From assembly GCA_019239425.1 (NCBI GenBank), contig JAFAZX010000057.1, positions 1 to 64,000 of the forward strand: DNA of 64,000 nt, written 5' to 3'. Of the stretch, positions 36,538 through 44,497 are shown one piece after another; the first letter of the stretch is position 1, and each line of letters starts with the position of its first letter. The stretch is from Acidobacteriota bacterium (GTDB taxonomy: Bacteria; Acidobacteriota; Blastocatellia; Pyrinomonadales; Pyrinomonadaceae). The notes under the pieces were generated by a model. The model was not told the DNA's origin, ran no database searches, and saw only the letters and a program-made list of their open reading frames with translations. A program made the position numbers and the translations under genes.

Positions 36538-37386
36538 ATGCCCGTCAACGAAAGTTCCGCCACCGCGCTCATCAGGTTCACCGGCCTCGGCATCATCTGC
36601 TTTAACCGCGACAAGCAAAGGGGCGAGATCGCCGCCATCCGCGACAACAAGCACGCGCTGAGTATCAGGATTCAGAGGCCCGTCTTTCAGGAGGGCAGCG
36701 GCAACGATGTCGTCGTCTACCAGGACGTCGCGACCTACCAGGCGCTCCCGAAGGAGGGCGTGCAGGTCGAGATCAAGGCGCGGGGCCGCGCGCCGGTCGA
36801 GGGCTTCGACGTCTACCAGAGCGGCGAGTTCGACCGGCTCGGCTCGCCGGACGTGAACGACTTCCGCTGGATCGTCAACATGAACTCGCTGCACGGCGAC
36901 GCGCCCCTCGACCCTGCGCCAAAGGGCCGCTACCCCATCACGAAAATCTACATCGGCAACGCCCTCTTCTACACGCACAGGCTCGACACGAACCTCTTCT
37001 TCGAGAAGGTCGAGCGGGACGCCTCCGGCGCCGAGACGGGGCGCGAGGTCTTCGGCAACGTCGGCGAGACCATCGGCGCCAAGATCGAGGGCGACGAGGT
37101 CAGCTTCACCATTCGCGGCGCCGGCGGCGGCGAGGAGACGCACACGCTCAATCGCGTCGAGGGCCTGCCCTTCCGCATCGAGTTCAAGAACATGGACTAC
37201 AGCGACAACGCCGTCTACAGCGACATGGACGACTACTACAGCTACGTCTCGAACCCCGGCGACAAACAGTTCGACCTCGCGCCGGTCGTCGAAGAGGGCG
37301 GCGAGACCGCGGACGGCGGCTCTTACAACCAGGAAGAGTTCTGCCACCCGATCACCTGGGAGCTGGATTCGATAGACGAACTCTGA
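36538..37386 (+). CDS. protein of unknown function in the CHAT/protease operon
   Basis: A 282-aa protein without signal peptide or membrane span. The ATG at 36538 has GGAGG 5 nt upstream, so I preferred it to the TTG at 36526. It opens 'MPVNESSATALIRFTGLGI', contains 'CFNRDKQRGEIAAIRDNKH', 'VNDFRWIVNMNSLHGDAPL' and 'TKIYIGNALFYTHRL', and ends in an acidic, Tyr-rich segment ('NMDYSDNAVYSDMDDYYSY') and 'EEFCHPITWELDSIDEL'. I recognise no family. Its position between a CHAT-linked membrane protein and a trypsin-like protease, 8 bp from the latter, makes it a candidate protease substrate or regulator. Confidence 0.65.
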   Translation: MPVNESSATALIRFTGLGIICFNRDKQRGEIAAIRDNKHALSIRIQRPVFQEGSGNDVVVYQDVATYQALPKEGVQVEIKARGRAPVEGFDVYQSGEFDRLGSPDVNDFRWIVNMNSLHGDAPLDPAPKGRYPITKIYIGNALFYTHRLDTNLFFEKVERDASGAETGREVFGNVGETIGAKIEGDEVSFTIRGAGGGEETHTLNRVEGLPFRIEFKNMDYSDNAVYSDMDDYYSYVSNPGDKQFDLAPVVEEGGETADGGSYNQEEFCHPITWELDSIDEL

Positions 37387-37394
37387 GCACGGCC

Positions 37395-38648
37395 ATGTTA
37401 CTTCTCGCACTCGGACAACACGCGATGTGGTCTTGGACGGACGGCAACGGCCGCATCATCACCCGTTACTACTACGACGAGTACACGTGGTACGCGGCGG
37501 CGCTGGTGCTCGCGTGGCTGACGTGGGTTCTGGTGCGGAGGTACCGGCGGGCGCGCGCGATGCGGCGCCCGCCGCGGCGCAACGACCGCGGGCTGCTCAG
37601 GCGGGTCGCCCAGCTCAAGAGTGAGCTGAGCCTCACGTTCCTGCGGCCCGGCTTCTCGGCGAACATCCACGCCGTCGGCGTCGGGCTGCTCGCCACCGGC
37701 GAATACTGCCTACAGGTCTTCGTCGGCGACTCGAACCGGGAGCTGTGGGACGGGGGCGGGGCGGAGCCTCTGCCGGCCGACTACGGGGGCTTCCCCCTCG
37801 TCCTCGTCGAGATGCCACCGGCGAGCTTCCTCTCGGACGCGGGACTCACGCCTTCGGACGGTTGGGAGAAATACCCCAGGGGCATCCGCGAGTATCAGGA
37901 GGTCATCGTCGGCGGCATCAGCGGCGCGAACGCGAACCTCGAAGGGCAGAGCGGAACCATCGGCTACTTCTGCACGCGCAAGAGTGTGCTGCCGCGCCGG
38001 AAGGTGGTGCACCTCTTGAGCAACTCGCACGTCTTCGTCGACCTGCGCAAAGGGAAGGTCGACGACACAGACCTGATCGCGCAGCCGAGTCCGGGCGAGC
38101 CGGAGAGCAACCGGCCCATCGGCGCGCTCGTCAACTTTTCGGCGCTGAGCTTCGAAGGCGAGGCGGACAAGCCGAACCACGTGGACGCGGCCCTCGCGCG
38201 TCTGTGGGGGCAGCACCGTTTCGAGCCGACGATCCCTTTCATCGGCACGGTGAAGGGCTACGTCCCGAAGCAGGACGTGGAGGTCGGGGAGCCGGCGCGC
38301 AAGTTCGGGCGCACGACCGGCTACACCGAAGGCTCCGTCTTCTCGATCTGTCTGGACATCAGGGTGCGGTACGACCGCACGGGGCAGTCGGCCCTCTTCG
38401 AGAACCAGCTCCTCATCGAACCGGCCCTGCCGCAGTTCACAAAGTTCGCCGACAAGGGCGACAGCGGCGCGCTCGTCGTGGACGGCGAGCAGAATGCCAT
38501 CGGTTTAATCTTTGCAGGTACGACCGAGTTGCCGGGCGCGCAGCCGGCCCCGCCGTCCCCCGACGCGGCCCGAAGGGTCGAAGGCTACGGCGTGGCGAAC
38601 CCCATCGGCGAAGTCCTGGAGCGGCTCAAAATCGAGTTGCTGATCTGA
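37395..38648 (+). CDS. membrane-anchored trypsin-like serine protease
   Basis: A 417-aa protein with a single N-terminal span (about 33-47, 'AAALVLAWLTWVLV') followed by a basic stretch, so the protease domain is probably cytoplasmic. Trypsin-fold catalytic positions can be followed: His in 'LLSNSHVFVDL', a probable Asp in 'PNHVDAALARLWG' and the nucleophile in 'ADKGDSGALVVDG' (GDSG intact). 'KFGRTTGYTEGSV' precedes the Ser motif as in bacterial Nal1-like trypsin-fold peptidases. It may be activated in the same pathway as the CHAT protease upstream. An alternative ATG is at 37425. The next gene is convergent. Confidence 0.75.
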   Translation: MLLLALGQHAMWSWTDGNGRIITRYYYDEYTWYAAALVLAWLTWVLVRRYRRARAMRRPPRRNDRGLLRRVAQLKSELSLTFLRPGFSANIHAVGVGLLATGEYCLQVFVGDSNRELWDGGGAEPLPADYGGFPLVLVEMPPASFLSDAGLTPSDGWEKYPRGIREYQEVIVGGISGANANLEGQSGTIGYFCTRKSVLPRRKVVHLLSNSHVFVDLRKGKVDDTDLIAQPSPGEPESNRPIGALVNFSALSFEGEADKPNHVDAALARLWGQHRFEPTIPFIGTVKGYVPKQDVEVGEPARKFGRTTGYTEGSVFSICLDIRVRYDRTGQSALFENQLLIEPALPQFTKFADKGDSGALVVDGEQNAIGLIFAGTTELPGAQPAPPSPDAARRVEGYGVANPIGEVLERLKIELLI

Positions 38649-38667
38649 CCGGCGCCGTCCGCCGGCC

Positions 38668-38708
38668 CGGTTGAGACGGATGAGTCACCGGTTGAGACGG
38701 ATGAGTCA
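38668..38708. repeat. 21-bp tandem duplication
   Basis: CGGTTGAGACGGATGAGTCA occurs twice (38668-38687 and 38689-38708) with one base between. It lies between convergent genes, and the second copy includes the stop codon of the minus-strand 106-aa gene. Confidence 0.85.
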
Positions 38709-39026
38709 TTCGCGCGCAGACCAACGGGCCTCGTATTCGAGGAACGCCGCATAATCCCCGTCGCACTCGACACTCGGATGAGCCTGGTTGATCTCCGGGC
38801 CGCCTCGCCACGTCAGGTGGACGACCGTGAAGCGGCCGGGCTGGTCTCGGTGGGCCACCAGAATGTCATCGGTCGCGCCGTTGCGGTGGGCTATGACTCT
38901 GACCGGCCTGCCGTATAGGAGGTGGCCGGGAGTCAGCTCCCTCCGCAGCTCATCCGCGAGGCGACTCTCGTCCTGCTCCGACGCTGGATACCACCCCTCC
39001 GGCAAATCTCTCAGCTCGCCCTTCAT
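38706..39026 (-). CDS. small protein of unknown function (cassette-type gene)
   Basis: A 106-aa cytoplasmic protein starting 15 bp beyond an attC-like site. It begins 'MKGELRDLPEGWYPASEQD' and contains 'IAHRNGATDDILVAHRDQPG' and 'FTVVHLTWRGGPEI', then 'CDGDYAAFLEYEARW'. It looks like a compact alpha/beta fold. Similar small proteins are common in cassette arrays and beside SMI1-type genes. I assign no function. Confidence 0.6.
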   Translation of the reverse strand: MKGELRDLPEGWYPASEQDESRLADELRRELTPGHLLYGRPVRVIAHRNGATDDILVAHRDQPGRFTVVHLTWRGGPEINQAHPSVECDGDYAAFLEYEARWSARE

Positions 39027-39040
39027 CGCGCTAACCCTCA

Positions 39041-39118
39041 GCGCCTGACACCCTGCACCACCCGCCGCCCCGAAACGGTTACCTGAAAGCGTTCGTGCCG
39101 CGGATTGGGCGCAGGCGC
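39041..39118 (-). other. attC-like recombination site
   Basis: On the minus strand the segment runs from GCGCCTGCGCCC, directly at the SGNH stop codon, to GGGTGTCAGGCGC. The ends are inverted repeats around internal segments CCGCGGCACGAAC and GGCGGCGGGTGG. The CCGCGGCACG and GGCGGGTG blocks also occur, in the same order, in the site at 42640-42732. The usual GTTAGGC end is GTCAGGC here, although GTTAGCGC follows 11 bp on. Confidence 0.5.
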
Positions 39119-39789
39119 TAGCGGAGGTAGGGAGCGACCACAGCCTTCCATAGCCTGTAACCCTCCTGGTTCATGTGCAGCTTGTCCGGGCCGAACAGTT
39201 CCGGCCGGGGCATCCCTTCACCGCCCAACATCGGGGTGAAGACGTCGATGTAGATTAGCCTCTTGCCGCGGGAGGCGTAGGCCTTGACCAGCTCGTTCGC
39301 CTCCCTCACCTTCGGCAGCAGGGCCGCACGCGCCGGGCTGGGCTTGATCGAGAGGAAGGCGATCTTCGTCCGCGGGAGTTTCTGACGGACGCGGCTCACG
39401 AACGCCTTGTAATCTTCGAACACCTGCTGCGGCGTCTTACCATCGGCCAGGTCGTTATCGCCCGCGTAGAGGACGACCATCCTGGGCCGGTACGGGACGA
39501 CGATGCGTTCGGCGTAAAGGACGGAGTCGGCGAGTTGGGAGCCGCCGAACCCGCGGTTAATGACCTTGCTGCCGGGGAAGTCCTCCGCCAGAGTCTGCCA
39601 CAGTCTGATGGAGGAACTGCCGATGAAGAGGACGGCACCTTCGGGCGGCGGGTTAAGCCGGTCAGCCTCCTCGAACTTCCTGATCTCCGGCTCCCACTGA
39701 TTCGCGGGCGACGGCGACTGGGCGGCCACAACGGCGGGCCAGGCCGCGGCGAGGGCAAGCATCAATGGCCGAATCAGCTTCCGATACAT
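39118..39789 (-). CDS. SGNH/GDSL-family hydrolase, secreted
   Basis: A 223-aa exported esterase-type protein (signal peptide about 1-23, ending 'AVVAAQ'). The four SGNH blocks are present: 'VLFIGSSSIRLWQ' (nucleophile in GSSS), 'NRGFGGSQLADS', 'VVLYAGDNDLADG' and 'GPDKLHMNQEGYRLW' (Asp/His). It resembles the C-terminal half of the esterase fusion in the xylan locus, but the nucleophile block is GSSS instead of GDS. The substrate is an ester or acyl group, not specified. The start is 28 nt after the upstream gene. The stop lies at the left end of an attC-like site, as is typical of integron cassettes. Confidence 0.8.
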   Translation of the reverse strand: MYRKLIRPLMLALAAAWPAVVAAQSPSPANQWEPEIRKFEEADRLNPPPEGAVLFIGSSSIRLWQTLAEDFPGSKVINRGFGGSQLADSVLYAERIVVPYRPRMVVLYAGDNDLADGKTPQQVFEDYKAFVSRVRQKLPRTKIAFLSIKPSPARAALLPKVREANELVKAYASRGKRLIYIDVFTPMLGGEGMPRPELFGPDKLHMNQEGYRLWKAVVAPYLR

Positions 39790-39817
39790 TTACAGCCTCT
39801 CCACGACCGGAAGCGCC

Positions 39818-40381
39818 CTAACGTCTGGGGGCGGGGCCGGCCGCTTTCAATTCCATGATTTCAAGAAGGTGCACGTGATAACCGCCCTGGAGCGGGTTCG
39901 GGTCTGCCACGTCGGCGGTGTACCGCCCGACGATATCGACTCTTACCCTGGAGGAACGGCCAGAGCGATATACTTTCAAGACGCGATCCCAAATCTTAAC
40001 GCAAGCTTCGTCGGCGGCGGCGCAGGAGGGACGAGCCCACTCTTCACACGCGGAACCACTTAGCGCAGCCGTGTCAATCCCCTGGATATAAAAAGCCTCA
40101 GTCCTGACGAGCTTGCCGTCATAACGCTCCGGGTTTCGGACGAGGTCACAGAATCCGACCCGGTAGACGGTCGAGTCGTCGTCGCCGGCCCTCGGGCCGG
40201 GCCGGGCCGGAAGGTCGGGCGCGGCGGACGCGGCAGGCGGTGACGCGAGTTCTGACTCGACGGGCGCGGGCCGGTACCGGGTGAGACGCAGCGCGGACTC
40301 GCCCGGCCACAACGCGGCGGCGGCGACGCCGACCATGAACGTGCAGACCCCAAACGCGATTCTGACTACCTGTCGCCTCAT
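39818..40381 (-). CDS. membrane-anchored or secreted protein of unknown function
   Basis: A 187-aa protein. The ATG at 40381 has GGGGGTGA immediately upstream; a TTG four codons earlier is less likely. The N-terminal hydrophobic segment (about 10-25) is followed by a Pro/Ala-rich linker and a globular domain with 'RVGFCDLVRNPERYDGKLV', 'GIDTAALSGSACEEW', two further Cys and 'VRVDIVGRYTADVADP'. The 'P.RYDGK.V' pattern and strand spacing suggest a small OB-like beta-barrel found in many secreted acidobacterial proteins. Function unknown. Confidence 0.62.
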   Translation of the reverse strand: MRRQVVRIAFGVCTFMVGVAAAALWPGESALRLTRYRPAPVESELASPPAASAAPDLPARPGPRAGDDDSTVYRVGFCDLVRNPERYDGKLVRTEAFYIQGIDTAALSGSACEEWARPSCAAADEACVKIWDRVLKVYRSGRSSRVRVDIVGRYTADVADPNPLQGGYHVHLLEIMELKAAGPAPRR

Positions 40382-40455
40382 TTCACCCCCCAACGAGTAA
40401 TCCGGCCGGATGCCGACATTGATTCACTCCCCGGTCAACACCCCGAAAGACCCGG

Positions 40456-40758
40456 CTAGCGGAGGCGGACGGACTTAACGGTGCGTTCGCGCGCGACCAG
40501 CAGCAGGCTGGTGAGCAGCCCGACCACCGCCCCGACGGCCGCCCCGCCGATGGCCCCGACCACCGCGGCGAGGATCAGCCACTGCACTTCGACGTCGAGC
40601 GTGCCGGCGGTCTCCTCAAGCAACTGCATGTAGCCCGTCGCCGCGGCGCCGAGGACGGCCCCCGTGGCTGAGCCAACGCCGACGCCGACGACCAGCCTCA
40701 AAAGGTCGCGCGGCGCGCCCGCCTCGGCGGGCCGTGATTTGACCGAAGTCTCGCCCAT
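40456..40758 (-). CDS. small glycine-rich two-span membrane protein
   Basis: A 100-aa protein. I used the ATG at 40758; a TTG at 40779 would add seven residues. Two hydrophobic spans have Gly-zipper spacing: 'LVVGVGVGSATGAVLGAA' and 'AAVVGAIGGAAVGAVVGLL'. The C-terminus is basic. Such proteins insert in membranes and may oligomerise, but no role can be assigned. Confidence 0.55.
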   Translation of the reverse strand: MGETSVKSRPAEAGAPRDLLRLVVGVGVGSATGAVLGAAATGYMQLLEETAGTLDVEVQWLILAAVVGAIGGAAVGAVVGLLTSLLLVARERTVKSVRLR

Positions 40759-40775
40759 AGTTGTTAACCCTTCGC

Positions 40776-41456
40776 TCAACGGCCGGGCACCTCAACCTCT
40801 TTGAAGTCAGGCAGCCTGAACTCTTCGCCGACGGCGTTGCCGATTTCGAGCACGTGCCTCGCTTCGGGGCGGCGAGAGTATTCGGGGATTTGGTAATTGA
40901 AGGCCCTGTACGAATCGCCCTCCCTCAGCTCTACCAGATAGGCCCAGCCGTCCGTCCCGCCGGTATCATAATCAATCTCAGAGGAGTCGGGCAGCGTCCG
41001 AATCCCGGCGGCCAACAGCCTCTCCCACGCAGAGTCCCAGCCCGAACGGGGCGGCGGCAGCCTCTTCACCTTCACCCTCTTCGGCTCGTAATAAGCGTCG
41101 CCTTGCAGATGCAGGGCCGACCACTGGCCGTCGGCGCGCCGGAGGACGAAACCCTCCAAAGCTGTGAGGCCGAAGCCGTACCAGACGCGCACCTCCAAAT
41201 CCCCCCGCGGCAGCGGGGTGGAGCGCAGCTCGGCGAGGCCGGCGAGGGAGGTGTGCTTCTCAAGGTAGGGATAGAGGAGGTGGCCCCACTTGGGCTGAGA
41301 AGGCTTGCTCACTTGCACCGGGGTGATGACGAGCACCTGTTGCGAGTCGGAGATTATCGTGACTGTCTCACGACACGAGAGCCAAACGGCGACGGCGGCG
41401 ACCCCGGTCAGGAACGCGAGTAAGGCGACCAGCAGGCGGACGGAAAACCTTTGCAT
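40776..41456 (-). CDS. membrane-anchored protein of unknown function
   Basis: A 226-aa protein. The ATG at 41456 has CGGAGGTCAC upstream. One N-terminal span (about 7-28, 'LLVALLAFLTGVAAVAVW') is followed by a globular extracytoplasmic domain with 'WGHLLYPYLEKHTSLAGL', 'DLEVRVWYGFGLTALEGF' and 'TDGWAYLVELREGDSYRAF'. No family was recognised. It lies in a row with the small Gly-rich membrane protein (17-nt gap) and the P-loop kinase gene upstream (34-nt gap), so these three are probably co-transcribed. Confidence 0.62.
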   Translation of the reverse strand: MQRFSVRLLVALLAFLTGVAAVAVWLSCRETVTIISDSQQVLVITPVQVSKPSQPKWGHLLYPYLEKHTSLAGLAELRSTPLPRGDLEVRVWYGFGLTALEGFVLRRADGQWSALHLQGDAYYEPKRVKVKRLPPPRSGWDSAWERLLAAGIRTLPDSSEIDYDTGGTDGWAYLVELREGDSYRAFNYQIPEYSRRPEARHVLEIGNAVGEEFRLPDFKEVEVPGR

Positions 41457-41490
41457 GTGACCTCCGACACTACCCTGTAAAAGCCTCACG

Positions 41491-42024
41491 CTATTTTAGA
41501 CCTAACTCGCCGACGATCAACCGGGCCGCGTCCGGCGCGTCGATGCCGGTCGTGTCCAGCACTAGACGCTCCGCCGGAATCCCCGGGTCTACGAACGCGC
41601 CGGCCTCGCTCAACTCCCGGAACCATCCCGCGGAGTTCAACTTCCCGCCCCCCCGCCGGGACGGCTGCTCGATGCGCCTTTCGAGCTCTTCCGGCGAACA
41701 CCTCAGCTCGACGAAAAGGACTTCGCCGCCGGAGGACTCGACGGCCTCCCGCGTCCGTTCGATAAAGTCGCCCCGGACGGTGCGGTCGAACGCGAAGGTG
41801 AAGATCAGCCCGCCCAACTGAGCCTCCGCCGCCCTCGAGAAGACTTCGAGCCAGATCATCTCCCGCAGCTCGACGAACGGCGGGCTGCCGAACTCGAAGA
41901 CCGCCCCGACCAGATCGACCGTCAGGTGGTTGTGAAAGACCCCGAAGCCGGTCAACTCGGAGAGCGCACGCGCGACGGTCAGCTTCCCGACGCCGGGAAG
42001 ACCGTGAAGGAAGATGAGCTTCAA
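41491..42024 (-). CDS. P-loop kinase-like protein
   Basis: A 177-aa cytoplasmic protein if started at the TTG at 42024, which has a G-rich site upstream; a further TTG at 42069 adds 15 residues. The Walker A motif 'FLHGLPGVGKLTVARAL' is followed by 'FHNHLTVDLVGAVFEFG', a Walker-B-like strand 'LGGLIFTFAFDRTVRGDFIE', 'VLFVELRCSPEELERRI' and 'LVLDTTGID'. This matches the shikimate/gluconate-kinase-like AAA group, found as a small accessory kinase in mobile contexts. The substrate is unknown. Confidence 0.68.
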   Translation of the reverse strand: MKLIFLHGLPGVGKLTVARALSELTGFGVFHNHLTVDLVGAVFEFGSPPFVELREMIWLEVFSRAAEAQLGGLIFTFAFDRTVRGDFIERTREAVESSGGEVLFVELRCSPEELERRIEQPSRRGGGKLNSAGWFRELSEAGAFVDPGIPAERLVLDTTGIDAPDAARLIVGELGLK

Positions 42025-42101
42025 CCTGCGCCCCCCTTCAGGCGCGCCCGCCGACAAGCGGCTGTGCAATTCCCAATAAACACGAAACGCCTCACGCCGG
42101 G

Positions 42102-42611
42102 TCAGTCTTCAACGGCCTCGTCGAGTTCCGAGGGCGACAGCCCGAAGAGAGGTGTACCAGACAACCAGGCTTCGAGCCAGCCGTGAAGCGAGGCGGCCTC
42201 GGGCAGTAAGTGGGGCGCGACGTAGCCGGGGCCGAGGACACGCCTCGCCTGCCCCTCTTCCACGTCCGGGTCGTAGCGAAGCACGGGCGTGAGTGCGCCG
42301 GCCACGTCGAGACACGAGAAGATGCCGCAGCCCCACTCAAGCACGGGGATGAGGCCGCCCGGCCACCACGTGTAGATTCTCCGAAATCGAAGGTACTCGT
42401 GCCGCACGCCCGCGAGCCGCAGGAGGCCGTAGCCGGGGCCGAAGCCGCCGTCACCGATTGCCGCGTAGAGGCGTCGGAAGAGTCGCGGCAGGGGGCCGGG
42501 GAGGAGAGACTCTAACGCGACGAGGGCCTCCTCCGAAACGGGCGGATTCGGGACGCGCGGCTTGGCCCGAACGCGGGCCTTGATCGCTGCGATCAGTTGG
42601 GTCTGTGTCAC
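42102..42611 (-). CDS. SMI1/KNR4 (SUKH) family protein
   Basis: A 169-aa protein. I chose the GTG at 42611, because the longer frame from 42659 starts inside the attC-like site. The core is typical of SMI1/KNR4: 'LLPGPLPRLFRRLYAAIGDGG' in shortened form, 'FGPGYGLLRLAGV', then 'GLIPVLEWGCGIFSCLDV' and 'WLEAWLSGTPLFG' near the end. SUKH proteins are often immunity proteins against nuclease or deaminase toxins, but orphan copies also occur. No toxin gene is visible beside it. Confidence 0.7.
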   Translation of the reverse strand: MTQTQLIAAIKARVRAKPRVPNPPVSEEALVALESLLPGPLPRLFRRLYAAIGDGGFGPGYGLLRLAGVRHEYLRFRRIYTWWPGGLIPVLEWGCGIFSCLDVAGALTPVLRYDPDVEEGQARRVLGPGYVAPHLLPEAASLHGWLEAWLSGTPLFGLSPSELDEAVED

Positions 42612-42639
42612 GGCTGTGATGGCGGGACGAAAGTGCCGG

Positions 42640-42732
42640 CGCCTAACGCCCGGCGTCACTCACCCGCCCGCATCCTCGGAGGGAGATGGAAGCCGCCGTG
42701 CCGCGGGTCGGGTGCATGCCGTTGTCAGGCGC
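42640..42732 (-). other. attC-like recombination site
   Basis: On the minus strand the 93-nt segment begins GCGCCTGACAAC and ends GGGCGTTAGGCG, giving R-box-like ends (GCCTGAC and GTTAGGC). Inner L-box-like blocks GGCATGCACCCG and CGGGTGAGTGACGCC are complementary with one displaced base, as in folded integron attC sites. The intervening variable part holds CCGCGGCACGGCGGC. It separates the HD-domain gene from the SMI1-type gene. This is the best of the attC-like sites here. Confidence 0.6.
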
Positions 42733-42828
42733 AGCCTTCCGGATTCGGCGTGACGTGAGTGGCCGGGGCTGCCACACGCGGGAAATTTCGAACACGATGC
42801 CCGGTCAGGGTGGCTGCCTCCTGCCATG

Positions 42829-44355
42829 CTAATCCATAGACCATATAGTCACCTCGTCAGCAATCCAGGTCAGGGCAACGTGATCTTTGCTCTCCTCCAC
42901 GCAAAGCAAATCTATGATGGCTTCCCTGATCTTGACGTCAGTCGTCAGGTCTCGTAGTTGAAATCCGAACCTGCGTGCGTCCAGGCCCCCGGCCTCGAGT
43001 ACGCCGGTATACCTGGTGATGATGCCGTGAAGAACTTTTACGAACAGCGCGGTTACGTGGTTGACGATACTTTGAAGGTCGTGCCGCCCGAGTTCCTCAA
43101 GCATCTTCGCCTCTTCCTGCAAGAGGCTGTTCCAACTGTCCTGTTTTATGGGACTGATTCCGAGCCGGTGAAAAACTTTTCGCACACAAGCGCACACAAT
43201 CGCCTTGAAGAAATTCAGGGCGTAGTCGAGTTTCACCGCGCTCGCGAATTGCTGACAGAAGTATTGGAACTGGTGCGAGCCCAAGGCCCCGACCAGGACG
43301 GATTCGACCGAGGTGGGCGAGAGGTAACCCGTCAACGCGTGTGCGTTACTCGTTTCGGTGGATTCGATCAGGAGGCGCAAAATCCTCTGAATGGTTCTGG
43401 CGGGGTTTTGCTCGATGTATAAGAGCCTTCTCTTTAACCGCCCGCGGTTCCCCTTAACCTCCGGATGCTGAATAGACTCTACCAATATCCCCCAGTCAGA
43501 CAGAACGGCCTGAACCTTGTCCGGCTTTAGGCCGAGACAGCAGGACGGGTTCTCGATTATTGAGGTGAGATGCTCCAGCAACTCCCCCTGCCGGGCAGTC
43601 TCCTGCCGAGAGCGGCACTCGCCAATCTCTCTGGCGACCCGTAAAGCCTCGCCCCTAATCTCCTTGCCGAGCGTGCCGGGAACGACGGCGGCAATGTCGC
43701 CCAGGTTCAGCAGCATCACAGAAGTGACGTTCTTGACTATCCCTTCCAGGACTTTCTCGTTGCTCGTGAAGTACAGGATGTCGCTAAACACCGGCAGGGC
43801 ACCTTCCCCCGTGCTGACGACGCCGAACTTGTCGTGATGCTGTGTCGTGGAGCAGATGAGGGAGAAGCGATGGTGCTTCGACTGAAGTTCGTCCGGCTCC
43901 CCGTCGTATTGCAGAGCATTCACCAGAAGATTGCTCTGTTCCTGATCGAAGCTGCGGAGGAGGTTGGCCCCTATCTGCGGATGGTTGGCCCTTCGAATCG
44001 TTTTACCGATGTCGTGAAACATGGCCGCGGCGCCCATGAACAGCTCGGCCCTCTCTAGCTTTTTCTGATCCGGGTCGCCCAGCTCTAACGCGTGATATAT
44101 CGGGGCAAAGTATCTGAAGTACGTGGTGGAGGTTCGTCTTCTTTCGTCCTCCGTTCCCGCGAGCAGCCCGTTCTCGGCCTGTAGTCTGTTGCACACGAGG
44201 GCTTTGGTGAGGCGGACGACGTTGGGGCCGTGGATGATGAAATCTTCGTTGTCTTCGCGCGGGTCGAAGAAGAGGCGGTTAAGGTAATCCCCGAAAGGGA
44301 TGCCGTCTGCACCGGGGAAGTACCGGTGTGAGAAAAGGCTGTTCGAAGACGGCAT
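42829..44355 (-). CDS. HD-domain phosphohydrolase-like protein
   Basis: A 508-aa cytoplasmic protein. The HD metal site is complete: His42 ('IIHGPNVVRL'), His114-Asp115 in 'AAMFHDIGKTI', His125, His173-His174 in 'TTQHHDKFGV' and Asp192 in 'FSDILYF', an arrangement of HD/HDOD-type phosphohydrolases. The C-terminal half (about 230-508) is helical with no recognised domain. Base composition is visibly more AT-rich than its neighbours, and it is flanked by attC-like sequence, suggesting recent transfer. HD enzymes cleave nucleotides or cyclic nucleotides and some act in phage defence, but no specific pathway is indicated. Confidence 0.7.
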   Translation of the reverse strand: MPSSNSLFSHRYFPGADGIPFGDYLNRLFFDPREDNEDFIIHGPNVVRLTKALVCNRLQAENGLLAGTEDERRRTSTTYFRYFAPIYHALELGDPDQKKLERAELFMGAAAMFHDIGKTIRRANHPQIGANLLRSFDQEQSNLLVNALQYDGEPDELQSKHHRFSLICSTTQHHDKFGVVSTGEGALPVFSDILYFTSNEKVLEGIVKNVTSVMLLNLGDIAAVVPGTLGKEIRGEALRVAREIGECRSRQETARQGELLEHLTSIIENPSCCLGLKPDKVQAVLSDWGILVESIQHPEVKGNRGRLKRRLLYIEQNPARTIQRILRLLIESTETSNAHALTGYLSPTSVESVLVGALGSHQFQYFCQQFASAVKLDYALNFFKAIVCACVRKVFHRLGISPIKQDSWNSLLQEEAKMLEELGRHDLQSIVNHVTALFVKVLHGIITRYTGVLEAGGLDARRFGFQLRDLTTDVKIREAIIDLLCVEESKDHVALTWIADEVTIWSMD

Positions 44356-44497
44356 TAGTTTGACCTCCGTAATACCGTTTCTTTGTAGTGGGTGATTTCA
44401 AAAACCGGCGCGCAAAATGCGGCAGGATGATACCCCTCCCGGATTATTAATTCAATATCGCCAGCGCAACGGCCGCAGTGACCACGCAACTCATTAT

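Noticed and set aside
41456..42110. Additional attC site between the SMI1-type gene and the P-loop kinase gene
   Set aside because: The segment has GGCGTGAGGCG but no RYYYAAC/GTTRRRY pair and no L-box pair, so I did not call it.
42102..42611. SMI1/KNR4 protein as immunity partner of a local polymorphic toxin
   Set aside because: No large secreted protein with a C-terminal toxin domain is next to it; the immunity role is left open.
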